DNA from: Cryptomeria japonica
Taxonomy: Eukaryota; Streptophyta; Pinopsida; Cupressales; Cupressaceae
Reading direction: 5' to 3'
Assembly (NCBI RefSeq): GCF_030272615.1
Contig: NC_081406.1
Location: 170,171,361-170,235,360, forward strand
Length of the DNA stretch: 64,000 nt
Within the stretch, counting starts at the first letter, position 1; every line of letters starts with the position of its first letter. Shown in pieces: positions 22,125 through 34,259 of this stretch. Position numbers and translations under genes: made by a program. The notes below the pieces were generated by a model. That model did not search any database. It was not told the DNA's origin and saw nothing but the letters and a program-made list of their open reading frames with translations.

Positions 22125-23560
22125 CCTAGAAGTTCGGAAGAAGCTTGGGATATTGTAGGAAAAGGAGCATAAACAGTTGGGACTTATTTAACTTTAGCAC
22201 GACCTCATTAGGACTGGAGTAAAAGGAGCATAGACATTTATCTTAGTGCATTTGACTTTCTTTTGAAGCTTTATGTAGAGAACACGTCAAACTCCATCTC
22301 CTTGATGCTAGTTCATAGAGTAATGTCCAACTGCCTATGTTGTTATAATTTTTCATAGAGTAATTTCCAACTGCCTATGTTATAATTTCTCCACGATGTC
22401 CAAGTGCCTATATTGTTTTGATAGGCCAAAACTTCCATTCCCTTTGAGCTAGAAGTCAAATTTCCTCTTTTGATAATCTGCTTTCTTGAATCATAGCCAA
22501 GTCTGCTTTGTGAAGCTGAGCTGCCCTTTCAATAGCCTCCATTTCTAGGGGTATTGAGGCCTCTAGGTTTCCAGGAGAAGCATTTCATTTGCCCTGTGGG
22601 GGTACTTTCACCAATATATTTCTCATCATATCCTAAATCTGAAGTTGGGAGATTCTTATGCTTCAAGTTGGATTCTTTCTGCGTCTGTTTCTCTATCTCT
22701 ATCAGGGCCTGGGTGTGAGTTATAATGCATTGTAGGTTTGTTTTTGTCTTCTGGAGAGGCTTACTCAATCAGGGGTGCTTGTCTCTGCATGAATCTGGTC
22801 TTGGTCAATCCTTTATTTCTGTATCTCTACTGAGGCTAGCTGGTACTCGCTAGTTCTTGTTTCATTTTGTGTTTGAGTTTCAATATCCTTGTCCATCTCT
22901 GTGATTCTTTGTAGTTATTGTTTTGATTATTCAATATTCTGAGTTGCGTGAACCTATCATGATATCTTTTGTAATTGTTAATCGTTATTTCTGGCCTCTA
23001 TAATTAGTTTTAGGATTGGTTCAGTTGTGCGACTTGGTTCTGTTTTGGTCAGTTCTGATATTTTTGCTGTGAATGCCACAATTGAAATAATGACAGCGAG
23101 ATTGGAGGACTTAATAGTCCAAACTTTGGGTAAATAGTTTCCTCAGGTTCCAGATATCAATTACCTTGAGTGTTGGTGGGGAATATCCATTTGAACACAG
23201 ATTCATGTTTAGGATGGGTTTTACCCCATTCTTGGTCAAGATAATCTCCTCCCAAATCTCTGAGGCCAAACAGATAAAACCATACTGGATTGATTTTCAG
23301 AATTTTGAGTGTGCATTGGAGCAGGGTGCCATGGCCAAATGTAGTCTTGGCTTTGGCACAAAGCAGGCCTCCCCATGGAGAATTTCCTCCTTTAGCTTCT
23401 TTGAATGGTAACAGTCCTGACTCATAATGGATCTGCATGACAGAAATCCCAGTTCTTCCATGTGAAGTGTAGAGAATCTGTGTGAGAAATATTCATAATT
23501 GTGTGTAGGGATGGGCTTCAAGGTGTTTCAGAGGGCATTTGATATCTGGCACAAGTGGAA

Positions 23561-24974
23561 CGACCAAGGTTTATAATATGGTCTTATGATACATACAAAT
23601 GGTTCACGTAAGGATGCTTGACTTCAATTTGTAAGAATGGTCCTACTTATTTGGTGTTACGGTCGCTTGATTGAAGAAGAGACGTTTTCTCTTATATTTT
23701 TTTTTGTTAAATTGTCAGTGGTAGTTTGACTTTAACTTTATTTTTAAAAAAATTCAAATTCAACTATTAAACAATTCCTGCTTTTGGTTATTGTGGCAAA
23801 ATAGTTACGAAGTAGTTAACTATTGTTGTGGCAAAATAGTCTCAAAAGTACATCACTTACAAATTAGTTAATCAAATCTATTATACAAAAGTTACATGAC
23901 TTTTTTAATTAATGTGAAAAAATAGATTGTTGACAATTGAAACCATATTTTTTGGCTTTTCAAAACTGGATCATAAATCACTCTCCTCATTTTATGCACC
24001 TTCACAAATACTGTGATGAATAGTCAAAATAATGGTTAAAGATAACAATATAGACAAATGATTCTCAAATTTATCCTAAAGTCCATAAAAATATCTCAAA
24101 AGCCTAGTAGAGAAACATTTCTATCTAAACAAAAAAAAAGCATTAGAAGAGGTATAATTAACAAATTGGTCGAATTTTGTATTCCATGTCTCTTTAAATT
24201 GCACATTACGAAGGATCGTATGGTGGTTCGTATGGTGGTTCTAGGTTAATATATGGTGGACTAAATGTGTAATGATTACCCTTTTACCTCCATTTTAAGG
24301 GCACAAACATTACCCTTTTTTCTACTCGAGAACAAATGTACATACGTACATGAAAGATCCCTAAATGGGTTCTTTGCTGCCTTGGATAAGTTTTAATTAA
24401 TAAACTATCTTTTAGAGCCTTTTGGTGTTCTTAGAGACTAGACAGAAGATGCAGAAAGTGTTGTTTATTTTTTGGTGATGGGGATTGCAACCATTAACCA
24501 ATAATAACATAGAATTCAACTCAAAATAAGACATCAGCTTCTGATTTTATTTATGACAACAGATTACATTCAACTAGGAGTGAAGATACATTCACCAAAA
24601 CAATTAGAAACATACCATGGATCCAGCAAGCGTTGGGGTTTGTTGCTGATTTGCTATCTAAAAATGGATACAGGCATGAGTTGAAGGTACAAGGGTAGTC
24701 CAGATGTACCAATACACTTATACTACCTCCAAATGAATTACCAATAACAAATTGGGCCAAAAACCCAATTACCAGTTGGAAATTCAAATTCTGCCAGACA
24801 AAATTATACAATTTTAGCCTTAAATCCTCACTGTTTTGCTCACTCTAATCTCAATTCAAGCCTGATGACTGTGATTTCTTTTCTACACAGTCCTTTCTGA
24901 TCCTAACAATGAAGTTAAGAACAATAAATGGAGTTAAAACCCTCCATTTTATTTATTATCACTCCACAGCCATC
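23561..24974. other. AT-rich sequence without a supported gene
   Basis: I see only short chance frames. Two words recur closely, gtggcaaaatagt at 23,790-23,840 and gtatggtggtt at 24,218-24,240. No element boundaries are recognisable. Confidence 0.3.
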
Positions 24975-26467
24975 TGTAATGGTACGACCCCCTTGGGAAA
25001 CAATACAACTGCCAAAAGAAATAAGTAATGCACTGAAATTGAATGTATTCTTGCTCAGATCTGATGTAATGACCTTGCTGCTAATGATTATTGAATTTGC
25101 TTGTTGAAATGACCCTCAATATGCTTGAAACAAGCTTCTGATGTGTTCCACATGCCTCCTGTAGAAGGGATTCTGTCCTCTTGAAGACCAAATCTGAGGT
25201 TTCTGTCTCAAACCTGCTTGCTGTTGTAAATTGCAGACCTGCAACTTCCAAGTTCTTCACAAAATAATATATCATGAATCAAGAATACCTCTAAGGCCGA
25301 ATACATGCATTCCTTACATTCCACATGGGATGTACCTGCTGCAAATGGTGGCCCTAAGGCTGCAAGGATCACGCCCAAGCTGAAGAATCAATCTGCCATG
25401 CTGAAACCCTTACTTTGCAGCTTGAATCCACAATGAAGAATGGCGTACGCGTACTCAATCTCTGTCAACTATGCACTCTGCCTGCAGAATCCAATGCCAA
25501 TAACTGTTGAGGGCTATGTCCCAGCCAGTCCAGATCTTAGGGTTTGCGTCCCAGATGAAGAATCACTCACTCAGAGCAAATTCACAAAATAAGTTTGATT
25601 GTGTAAAAAGATAATGAACAGTTAGGTCTTCATCTCCTTATATCTCCTTTTCTTTCCAAGCCAAACCCTAAAAGGGAGTAAAGTTGGCGCATTATGAAAA
25701 GAGAGTTATTTTCTAATTATGGCGTCAACTATAAGAAAATAACACTAAATTGCAAATAAATAGCGCCAGGCATCCAAAAAGACTTCGGAAGGTGAGAATC
25801 ATGTAGCAAAGTTCAAGACTTTTCCAACGAGCTATAACACAGGCATATCAACCCAGATGAAGCCATAAACCCCTTATTACTCCGAAATGACTAAATACAT
25901 AGCCTTATTTTAATTTATTAAATCGCTAACTTAAGAAATATTTAAATATATTAAAATATCTCTAGATATCCAATAACTGCCCAAAATAACCAAACAATCA
26001 TGAATATAACTTTGTCACCTATCTGTCACCGATGTCGGAAAAGCTGAGCTAACTGACAGTCCCATCCCTAAAATCTAGGGATGCTCTTAGAAACTAAGAA
26101 GCACACCCAATCTTCCTGAAACTGAAACCATAGTATGGTCTCGTGGAACCTCAAATATGGAAACTGCCACAACCTCCTAAAAGGTAGGGAATCTCCCTGA
26201 AAAGTAGGAACCTCTCTTCAAATACTTGTAACTGCTCAAAAGGATCCCGCTATGCTCCTTGGTCCCCCAGGTGGTCATTTAGTCAACTGCCAGTTCTCCC
26301 TAAAAAATAGGAGACCTCGTCCGAAGGTCCGAAACGGCTCACAGAGCCCTTGCAAAGCTCCATGACCCTTAGAATGAGTCCCCTAACCATGTCGTTGACC
26401 TACGGGAACTCGAATGGTAGGTCAACCCCTGCTCATCTCATGTCACCTAAAAAAAGGGGACATTACA
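24975..26467 (-). mobile_element. Probable Gypsy-type LTR, about 1.5 kb
   Basis: On the minus strand the block starts TGTAATGTCCCC and ends CGTACCATTACA, giving 7-bp perfect inverted ends TGTAATG/CATTACA. A TATA-like stretch (gatataagg, about 25,640) lies in the same orientation. There is no coding potential. Flanking pentamers (CCATC, GTCCA) do not match, so it is either one LTR of a rearranged element or an old solo LTR. No clear primer site or strong polypurine tract adjoins either end. Confidence 0.5.
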
Positions 26468-26926
26468 GTCCACTTCCAAATTCTGGTTTATTAACACTTA
26501 CAAAAACATTAGAGTAATATGGTATGCATCTACATGATTTGATGTCGATGAAATATCTTATTTGTTTTTATTGTCAATATTTATTACCACCATTGAGATA
26601 AGGCAAAAATAAATCTTTTTTCCTCTTTGACAAACATTATCTTGCTTGTTGCAATTGTTGGCTTGTGCCTATGGTGAGATATTTATGGGTGGCTCTTTGG
26701 CTTTGGGTGGTTGTGGGGTTTTGTCTACTTAACAATGGTGCAATGTTGCTCTTTTGCAACATGTTTTGTTTAGTTCTTTCGTGTAAATTTGTCATGGTTG
26801 TCTTAATCTTGACCTTGATGTTGGTGTTTTAGGTGCCCATGTTTGGGATGCTATGTTTGTGAGTAGGGTGGGTTTGCCACCTTTATCTACTACTGTTGAC
26901 ATGGAGGTTGGTTGTGCTCCTCTTTT
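26468..26926 (+). other. Left part of an unidentified sequence split by the 27-kb LINE copy
   Basis: No gene is visible. Removing the insertion at 26,952-27,616 makes this continuous with 27,641 onward. The combined region is T- and G-rich on the plus strand and reads partly like old coding DNA (many ttg and gtg words), but all frames contain stops and I recognise no domain. Confidence 0.3.
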
Positions 26927-26951
26927 GATGCATTCTACTACCTTTTTTGTT

Positions 26952-27616
26952 TTTGAAGAGACCTAAAACCCTATACAAAGCAAGTTAATTTGGTGGACCC
27001 TAAAACCCACATCTAAAAATATTCAAGAATAACCACTAAACGAAGCTGAACTAAGACAAGACGGAACAAAGTCAAGAAAGGGGATCAAAATAGATTGGCC
27101 CCTCCAAAATGAAAAGCTACCTGACAAATAAAAACATATACATGGAAAATATGTAGGCAGTTCGAGATCCAAAAGGAGAAACAACGAACAGTAAAAAAGA
27201 AAAGGCAAAATAAAGTTCCAACTGCCTTAAGGGGTTGTAACAACAGGGACCCCCAACTTGGAGCAAACAACCATCATTAGGATTTCCCTTTGGATCCCTT
27301 CTTTTGGGATCTAAGGGTCATGTCAAAAGAAGGCAAAGACCTTTTAGAATGTTTTCTTTTAATCGAAATCCAACCTTATTCAAACTTAGCAACCTCAACT
27401 TGCCAATCTAGCGAATCCAGCGCAGGAGACCCAGCGCCCAAGGAGAGGCCATCAAACATCGAAGAGCCAACAGGACCAGCAGAGCCGGGGCTAGACACAT
27501 CCCTGGAAGAAGAAATAAACAATGGGACAGCTCCAACAGACGCATCAAAAGCATAAACATGTATAGGGGCAGCTCCAATAGATGTACCATCCAGAATCAT
27601 GTCACACCCAACTGCA
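26952..27616 (-). mobile_element. 5'-truncated ORF1-type LINE copy with 24-25-bp target duplication
   Basis: On the minus strand this encodes a decayed copy of the ORF1 tail also seen at 41.9-42.2 kb (GSSMFDGLSLGAGSP, then GWISIKRKHSKRS with FDMTLRSQK, matching GWITVKSKKSKSSQSSFDMTLR). A similar 3' non-coding region follows. It is flanked by gatgcat(t)ctactacctttttt-gtt at 26,927-26,951 and 27,617-27,640, identical except for one inserted base. Such a long duplication is typical of target-primed reverse transcription. The tail is short (CAAAAA on the minus strand). The copy lacks the DUF4283 and zinc-knuckle part, so it is 5'-truncated. Confidence 0.82.
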
Positions 27617-27640
27617 GATGCATCTACTACCTTTTTTGTT

Positions 27641-28993
27641 ACTCTCAATGGGGAATTAAGCCTTTGGTTGTTGTTAGTCAAACTTTTGCAAATGTTGTAT
27701 GTGCTATTGTTGCTCACCCTTTGAGGGAAAAAAGTCTTCCCATTGCTTGTGCTAAACCCGTTGTAGTGGTTTTTTGTGGCTAGGGTGTGGTGGAAAATGA
27801 GGACTTGTATCAGTGTATGGTTTTGGTGTGTCAATTCTACAACCTTTGGGATTTTTTTTTATCTAACCTTCACAAATGGGTCCTAGATTTTTGGAGGCTT
27901 CTTGTTGTGGGTAAAGCTCTTTCCTTGTGCAAAAGGTTTTTTCATTGCTTCATTTGCCTCTTTAAAGGACATATATTTGGTGCTTAATGATAAGCTATGG
28001 TATTGGGGAGAACACACTCTCTCTATAAAGCCTTGATTAACTTCCTTTAACCTCTTTATGTAGTCCCTTAATGTGCATTCGACGTGGTTGAAACTTCCAA
28101 ATCTTCTCTAGATTTGGGAAATTCCCTGCTCTGAGTTTGTAGGCAATTCTATTGGTTGTTTCTTGAAGGTTGAAGATTTCATTTCTTACATGAGATGCTC
28201 TATTTTTGCTCGCATTTTGATGGATATTGGCGTCACCAAGCATTTTTGTGAGGATGTGCTTTTGATGGTGGAGGATATAGGCCTTGGACTTAATTGCTTA
28301 ACTCTGAGAATCTCCCTTTTAGATGTAGACGATGCCTTTTCATTGTCATGTAGCTATAGAGTGCCCTCTTACTTGACTCAAGGGTACAACTACTTGGTGA
28401 AAGAATGCTAATGAAGATTACTTAACCATTCATGCCCTTAATTCCTTGATGGATTGCACCACTCAGTTGACGAGTACACTTTGGAGAATGATTCATTAGC
28501 TTTTGGTTTGGCTTCAATGTGCTCTTCTCCTTTTGCTCCTTTGAACCCTATTGGAGGAGCTTTTCCTCTAATCTCACATCTTGCTTTGTTTTTGGCTTTC
28601 GATCAACTTCAAATTACTCGGGGGGTAGAGAGTCAATGTTATTGGTCTATTGCTCCTTCTCATGTTGATGGGATCTCTGAAGAAAAAAGGTCTTCCTAAA
28701 TTTTTATCCCAAACACATGGAAAAGTAATGGGTGAGAGGCCAATTAGAGCAAGGTCTAGTACTGTCTATGTGGGAAACTAGGCCCGTAGCATTATCTTTT
28801 GTTCGTGGTTATTATTAGTAGCTTGGTTGTAGTTGTACCTTACTCTTTTTGGTTTGATCAAATGGTTTGGTTTGTCCCATTGTTCATGGCACATGTTTCA
28901 TATGCTTTTTGGCTAATGTTGTTGTACAAGGGCTTGGGCCCTTTCAATCGAGTTTATCAATATCAAAAGCACATTCAAGTGTCTTTTTCTATT
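27641..28993 (+). other. Unidentified sequence with stop-riddled frames
   Basis: This is the right-hand part of the region split by the 27-kb LINE copy. Several plus frames of 60-80 residues exist (for example 28,163-28,411 and 28,454-28,699), but they change frame repeatedly and match no family I know. It could be a decayed retroelement gag or a pseudogene. Confidence 0.3.
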
Positions 28994-29134
28994 TACATTG
29001 ACCATTATGTACATGAAATTGTGAGTATGTAAGAACAAACTCAAAATTAACCCTTATTATTAATGCTTAATTGAGGGTTAATTTTGAGTTTGTTCTTACA
29101 TACTCAAAATTTCATGTACATAATGGTCAATGTA
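28994..29134. repeat. Near-perfect 61-bp inverted repeat with 19-bp spacer
   Basis: Arms 28,994-29,054 and 29,074-29,134 are reverse complements at 60 of 61 positions (one g/t difference). The spacer tattattaatgcttaattg contains a further small inverted motif (attaa-tgc-ttaat). A transcript from either strand would fold into a hairpin of about 61 pairs. The inner ends carry no known transposon termini and there is no obvious target duplication. Confidence 0.97.
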
Positions 29135-30468
29135 CAAGCAAACCTTATTAGTAAGCATTAAAGTTAACAAAACATGATGAAATCATAAAAGATCTCATCA
29201 AATTAACCCTTAGTCGTGTCATGATATGGTGGTTGTGAGCAAGGATGTTGATATGTAAGTGCTCTTACTAGCAACATAAGGTCACATTTGAAGATGTTGA
29301 TCATGTGGCTTAGGATGACATCCAATTTATATATTTAAGGATGTTGGATAGTTAGAATTAAAAGATGAGATTGATGGCTCATAATGGTGTTGAGAGCCAT
29401 GGAAAGATGAGAGGAGGGCAATTTAACTTATTTGCTTGGAGGAGATGGAGGGAAAGGTATTGATGAGAAAATTAAGGGTGGAGATTTTGTGTTGGAAGAT
29501 TGGGTGGATAAGATGGAAGGGGTAGTTTGGAGTATCCTTAAGGGTTGGGAAAATCATTTGACCCACCAAGTAGGGGATTAAGGGGCTAAGTGGTTTTAGG
29601 CCACTTAATAAAAATTGAAGACAAAATTAAATAATTAGATATATTTATTTAATTTTTGAATGAGGATGGGGACTTAAGCCAATAAATAATTAGATTTGCT
29701 TGCCTAAGGTGGACATTAGAAGAAGAGCGATTAAATGGTTTAGACTAGAAATGGGTGTGGGTGAATAATGGAGCAATAACAATAAATAGTAGACGAATAG
29801 GGGATAAAATATTATTTAATTACTAAGGGAATAAAAATTGGACATTTAATTGAATAATTAGGATTGTATTTAATCAATTATAGAAGATTATTAGATAATG
29901 ACAATGATCAATTTTAGGGGTCTACAAATTGCCTCTCTTTGAGATCGTGTTATGAAGTAGCATCATTTAAAAAATAAATAAAAAATAGCGTTTACAAGAA
30001 AATGGTTAAATTAAGGAATATGCCCCAACCATTCGAAGGAAAAGTGATTATGAGGAAAGATGATGAGAGTGAGTATGAGAAAGAGGATGCATGTGGATTT
30101 GGGTGAACATGAATGTGCTCTCAAAATGGATGAGAAGATGCAAGGTAGATAGGGGAAGATGATGTAGAGATAATGGAAGGAAGAAGAGAAATGGATGAAA
30201 TGTGTTGTTATGTTGCATTGGATTGAGCACTCTTTATTTGATAAAACAGTGGACGTTATGCACCAAAGTATAAGGAACTAAGGTAATAATGTTTCCCATG
30301 CTTATAAAAGGACAATACAAAAGAAACCATATGCTGTACAACACCATGATATGGACGGCCATGATACTGATGCGGTAGGTAGGATCCAAGGACCAATATA
30401 TATATATATGCAAGGAAAATGATAATGTACACATAAAACTAATCTTGTATCTCCCTTTAGAAGCCATC
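29135..30468. other. AT-rich unassigned sequence
   Basis: No gene is visible. The phrase taggggtctacaaattgcctct at 29,917-29,938 reminds me of LTR ends in plant Gypsy elements, but no matching structure can be delimited. Confidence 0.3.
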
Positions 30469-30798
30469 TGTTAGGTCGTATTTTTCTATATAGGGTGGTT
30501 TGGGAGAGCATTTTGTATCTTGTTTTTTGTAGGTGAAGTGTTATGCTATCAAAATTAATCTAGATAGTGGGTTGTCAGTTGTAGGCTTCTATTGAAGAAG
30601 TAGTGTAATACTATTGTGTTGTAATTGTTATTTCAATAATACAAAGTAATGTGCTTTTGGAGTGTGGGGTTTCTCTACCAAAAGGGTTTTCCCCAATATA
30701 TCTTGTGTTCATTTTTGTATATCTTTATGCATGTTCATTATCTCCTTCTCAACGTGTTTCTATTTTTGTAATAATTAAGATTTGTAAGAAAATTTGCA
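30469..30798 (+). mobile_element. Possible Copia-type solo LTR, 330 bp
   Basis: The block starts TGTTAGGTCG and ends ATTTGCA. It contains a stretch typical of plant Copia U5 regions (gtgtggggtttctctaccaa then aagggttttcccc, 30,660-30,695). Flanks CCATC and CTATC match at four of five positions. Without a second copy the ends are uncertain. Confidence 0.4.
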
Positions 30799-31858
30799 CT
30801 ATCCCCCCCCACTAGATTAGTGTTAGGAAACAATTTTCACACTTTAGCTCCCTTTCAAATAGAAGGATGTCCAAGTGATGAAATTGATGTGAAATTATTG
30901 ACCAACAAGAATGTAGGTTAATGTTGAATTCAAATATTTGGATACAAATAGGTGTTGTATATGGAGCTCTAGGATATGCTCGAAAAATTGTATACAAACC
31001 TAGAAGTGCTCCACCAAAACCACCAATATATGTAGTGGTTGAGTGTGATAATTTTATAGGAATATCATTTGAAGATCACCATCCAAATGAAATTCCAATT
31101 ATAACAATACAAAGGGATAAAACAAATTTACAGATTTTTGTACTGCCATAGGGACCCCCAAAAATTACCTCAAAAAATTTTGCAGTCACAAATTTTGATG
31201 AATTGACAGACATTTTTAGGGTTTTTCGGGCTTTTTGAGTGCGACAGTGAACCTTCATTTTGCTTCAAAGTGCCAAGATTTTTTACTAACCCCTGGATTT
31301 TGTCTTTATTTTTGTACCATCATCCAAATTGACCCAAAATTTTAGTTTCTCATATTTTGATAAAATGATAATCAATCTTAGCGTTTTGGGATATTGCAAA
31401 TGCAATTGTAACCTTCATTTGAGTCCAATGTGCATAGAAAAATTACTCAAGGTTGGATCTCTCAAGCACGTGAACAAGAACTTAAAAAATTATACCATGT
31501 AGAAGTTGATGGTACAATCATAGAACACAAAAATTATCTACAAGCAAAAGCCCTGTCACCCAAAAGAGATCAAAGATAATATGTTCAATAAGAACTTGAT
31601 AATTTTGTATTATTGCACACAAGAATATGATCACAATGAATGAATGAATCCTTCTAAAAGGTTGAATGAAACTCTAAATGCAAAACACTAATACTAGATG
31701 AAATTAGCATACTCCAAGTGTCACAATCATAATGAATGAGACAACTTAAGCTATTATTAGCCTAATTAAATAAAATGAAAAGACACTTTTTTAGCTTAAG
31801 TGAAAAAATAATTGTAGGACCTAATTAATAAATAATTTGATTAAGTGTCCTAATTAGT
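30799..31858. other. Unassigned sequence with poly-C run
   Basis: This has a C8 run at 30,803-30,810 and no long coding frames. A plus frame at 30,921-31,151 is uncharacterised. No element boundary is visible before LINE F. Confidence 0.3.
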
Positions 31859-32433
31859 CCAACATGTTGTTGGCAAGAATTAAGGTGTGAACAAGATATT
31901 CTTTGCTTCTCACATTTATTAGTCTTCTTGTTGGATGCATTCTAAGAAAGATTATGAGGATTTAAACAAAACTATTCACAAATATTTGTGGTCAAATTGA
32001 GAAGGTAAAGTTGGTTATAAATTTTCTTCTTGGTTGCACTATATTCAAGCAAAAGCTAAAGGTGGCATAGGCCTCTTGAACCCCATAGCAAAATGAAATG
32101 GTTTAATTGGTAAATGGATAGTTAGGGTTGTTTTAGGATAAGATCCACAAAAAAATTGGTTGATTAGGATGATGCACAAAATCAACTATAAAAAATTTGT
32201 CAATAATTTTTGGGACCAAGGGGAGTCAGTCATCCTAGTCCTACTCCAAAATGTTGTTGGCAAGATTTAAGTTGTGAACAAGATATTTCTTGCTTCTCAC
32301 ATTTATTACTCTTTTTGTTGAATGCATGCTAAGAAAGGTTATGAAGCTTTAAACAAAACTATTCACAAATATGTGGTCAAATTGGGAAGTTTAAGTTGGT
32401 TACAAATTTTCTTCTTGGTTGCACTATATTCAA
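31859..32433 (+). repeat. About 190-bp direct duplication within LINE F
   Basis: The segments 31,859-32,049 and 32,246-32,433 align almost throughout (both start ccaa.atgttgttggcaaga and end ggttgcactatattcaa) with about 10% divergence and a few short indels. The unit covers the conserved YKFSSW coding region, so the duplication happened inside an already inserted LINE or a rearranged source copy. Confidence 0.85.
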
Positions 32434-32953
32434 CCAATTTACAATGTAATTTTATTGAAGAGTAGCTATGGCTGTGTAAATGTCAAGTTTCTCTTGCTTT
32501 TGTCTAAGGAATATCTATTTAAACCTCCTTCATTTGTCACTTAATCCTAGGTTGGATTAGAAATGTAGATGTAGGTTCCATGAAAGGAAGTGGAGGAGAT
32601 TGAGTGGGAAAATATGGAAGTCTCAAGAAGTAGCCAATACTTAGATTTTAGTTTGGAAAGTCTTGCATTATAAATTATTGTTTGGGGGTAGTCTAAAATA
32701 TGTGGTCCAATCTATCAAATGCCTCTTTTGTTAGCATAATGAGAGTTTAACATATTTATTTTGGGATATTTGTATGGCAAAAAATATGGAATGTTATATT
32801 CAATCATTTCTCTATCATTTTTTATACAACTTTGAGCTAGAAAAAGGACATTTTGGGTATTGACATTCATAATAATATTGTGGCTAACTATGCTAGATAG
32901 TTTATTTTACTTAATATATGAAAAATTGGGTGTTTATCAATGTTATCAAACTA

Positions 32954-34259
32954 GGGTGAACCCACAATAGCGGGCTACACTTTTTTTGACAAAGAAATTG
33001 CACTCATTTGTCCAAAACATAATTTTTACCACTTTCGATTAAATGCCATGTTCGATTGGACCAAAATAACCTTTTGATCGAATGTGTTATTTTAAGTACG
33101 TTCGATCATATATAATATTATTATTAAAAGGGGTTCGATTGAACCCCTTTTTTAAAGGTTTTTTTTAAAGAACATGGTCACTTAAAAAACCAGGTTCGAA
33201 TTTCGATAGAACCCCCTTCGATAATTCTATCGAAACTCCTTCCTAGACATCTCCCCCGAAGCTCTTCCAATTTTTGTAGATTTTTGGCCTTCAAAACTCT
33301 AATTGAGGGCACAAATGGAACAATCTTGACAATCCCAAATGCATGATAGTAGTACTCAAAGAGAGCTTTCCAATGATTATGCTTTTAATATATATAGAGT
33401 TTATTATGATTTTTTTTAGATTAACTAAACATAGGTTTCTCACCAAACATCAACTCTTGTGTTCAATGATTATGGAAAAATAGTAAACACGTGAATTTTT
33501 TTTCTAAAAATATCTATGCAATAGGTATTGAAGTTCTCTTATGACCTACATACACAACAAGTTATGACCTACATACGCAACGATACATACGCAACAAGTT
33601 ATGACCTACCAAATGAACATATGTCAAATTTATAGTTAAATCGACTTCAAACTTATTAAAAAATAAAATATTGAAGATAATTTTATGAAACCAATTTCAA
33701 ACATTAGATTTGGATGTTACAAAACTAAATTTGAAAGAATCACATTCATATCTATTTTAGAAAAAAAAGTTATGCATACCAAATGAGTATCACTCTTTAA
33801 AAATGTTGTTGAATGGAAAAAATTAGTTTTCGAGGGAGATAGAAAAATGGAAACAAATTGATTCCAAAAACTTCCAAAAAAATATATTTAGAAGCTACCC
33901 ACAAAATGTCACAAATCAAACAAAAAACAGACCTAAAGGAGCAAATAAACAAGAAATCAAAGATATTCATAATAAATTGCAAGCTGACTTTGAAAATTGA
34001 GTGAATCAACCTTCTCTTGACATAAAATCTAGATTGAAAAAAGGGTTAATTCGAATAAAAAATTTTGGTTCTATTTTCCAAAACAAGAGCATTCGATTCA
34101 TTAGGAAGAAATTATGAAAGTTTTTCATTAGTTCACATCATCTACAAATTCCTTATAGTTTAGCAGCAATGGGTGTTTGAATGTGAAGTTTTTTCTCAAA
34201 ATGATTATTGCAATGTCAAAGTTGGCTAAAAAGTGTAACCCACTATTGTGGGATCACCC
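32954..34259. mobile_element. 1.3-kb DNA transposon with about 32-bp inverted ends, no transposase
   Basis: The left end GGGTGAACCCACAATAG continues cgggctacacttttt; the right end, reversed, is GGGTGATCCCACAATAG, then tgggttacacttttt. About 29 of 32 positions agree. The interior has no coding capacity but includes short inverted motifs around ggttcgattgaacccc and cgatagaaccccc...ttctatcg at 33,125-33,235. It sits inside LINE F sequence. No clean target duplication is visible (flanks tcaaacta and acagtcag), so the superfamily stays open. Confidence 0.75.

Larger units (their letters stand above)
19350..23560 (-). mobile_element. Decayed L1-type LINE (D), interrupted by a hAT-type element
   Basis: Minus-strand segments fall in correct LINE order. 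ORF2 starts near 22,597 with MKCFSWKPRGLNTPRNGGY, the endonuclease N-terminus. After an apparent deletion, the reverse transcriptase follows (WTNFFGNLEPKTPGIYP, then PISLCNTIYTLMSIIVVKRLE near 22,000). The frame resumes beyond the hAT insertion as PFLPSLISM near 20,680, then DPLSPCLIVIMDE and QCADDTILF near 20,330-20,410. Next come KHLGVPLFSPRH near 20,120, KIPEWKYKFLSLA near 20,050 and LWSSVLRAKYLDSKDPS near 19,700. Many stops and shifts disable it. Minus frames at 23,157-23,521 upstream may be ORF1, but that is inference from position. Confidence 0.85.

Noticed and set aside
27376-27834. 152-residue minus frame as a host gene
   Set aside because: It crosses the right border of the LINE copy at 27,616; its C-terminal half is the ORF1 tail of the ORF1-only family and its N-terminal half is unrelated flank.
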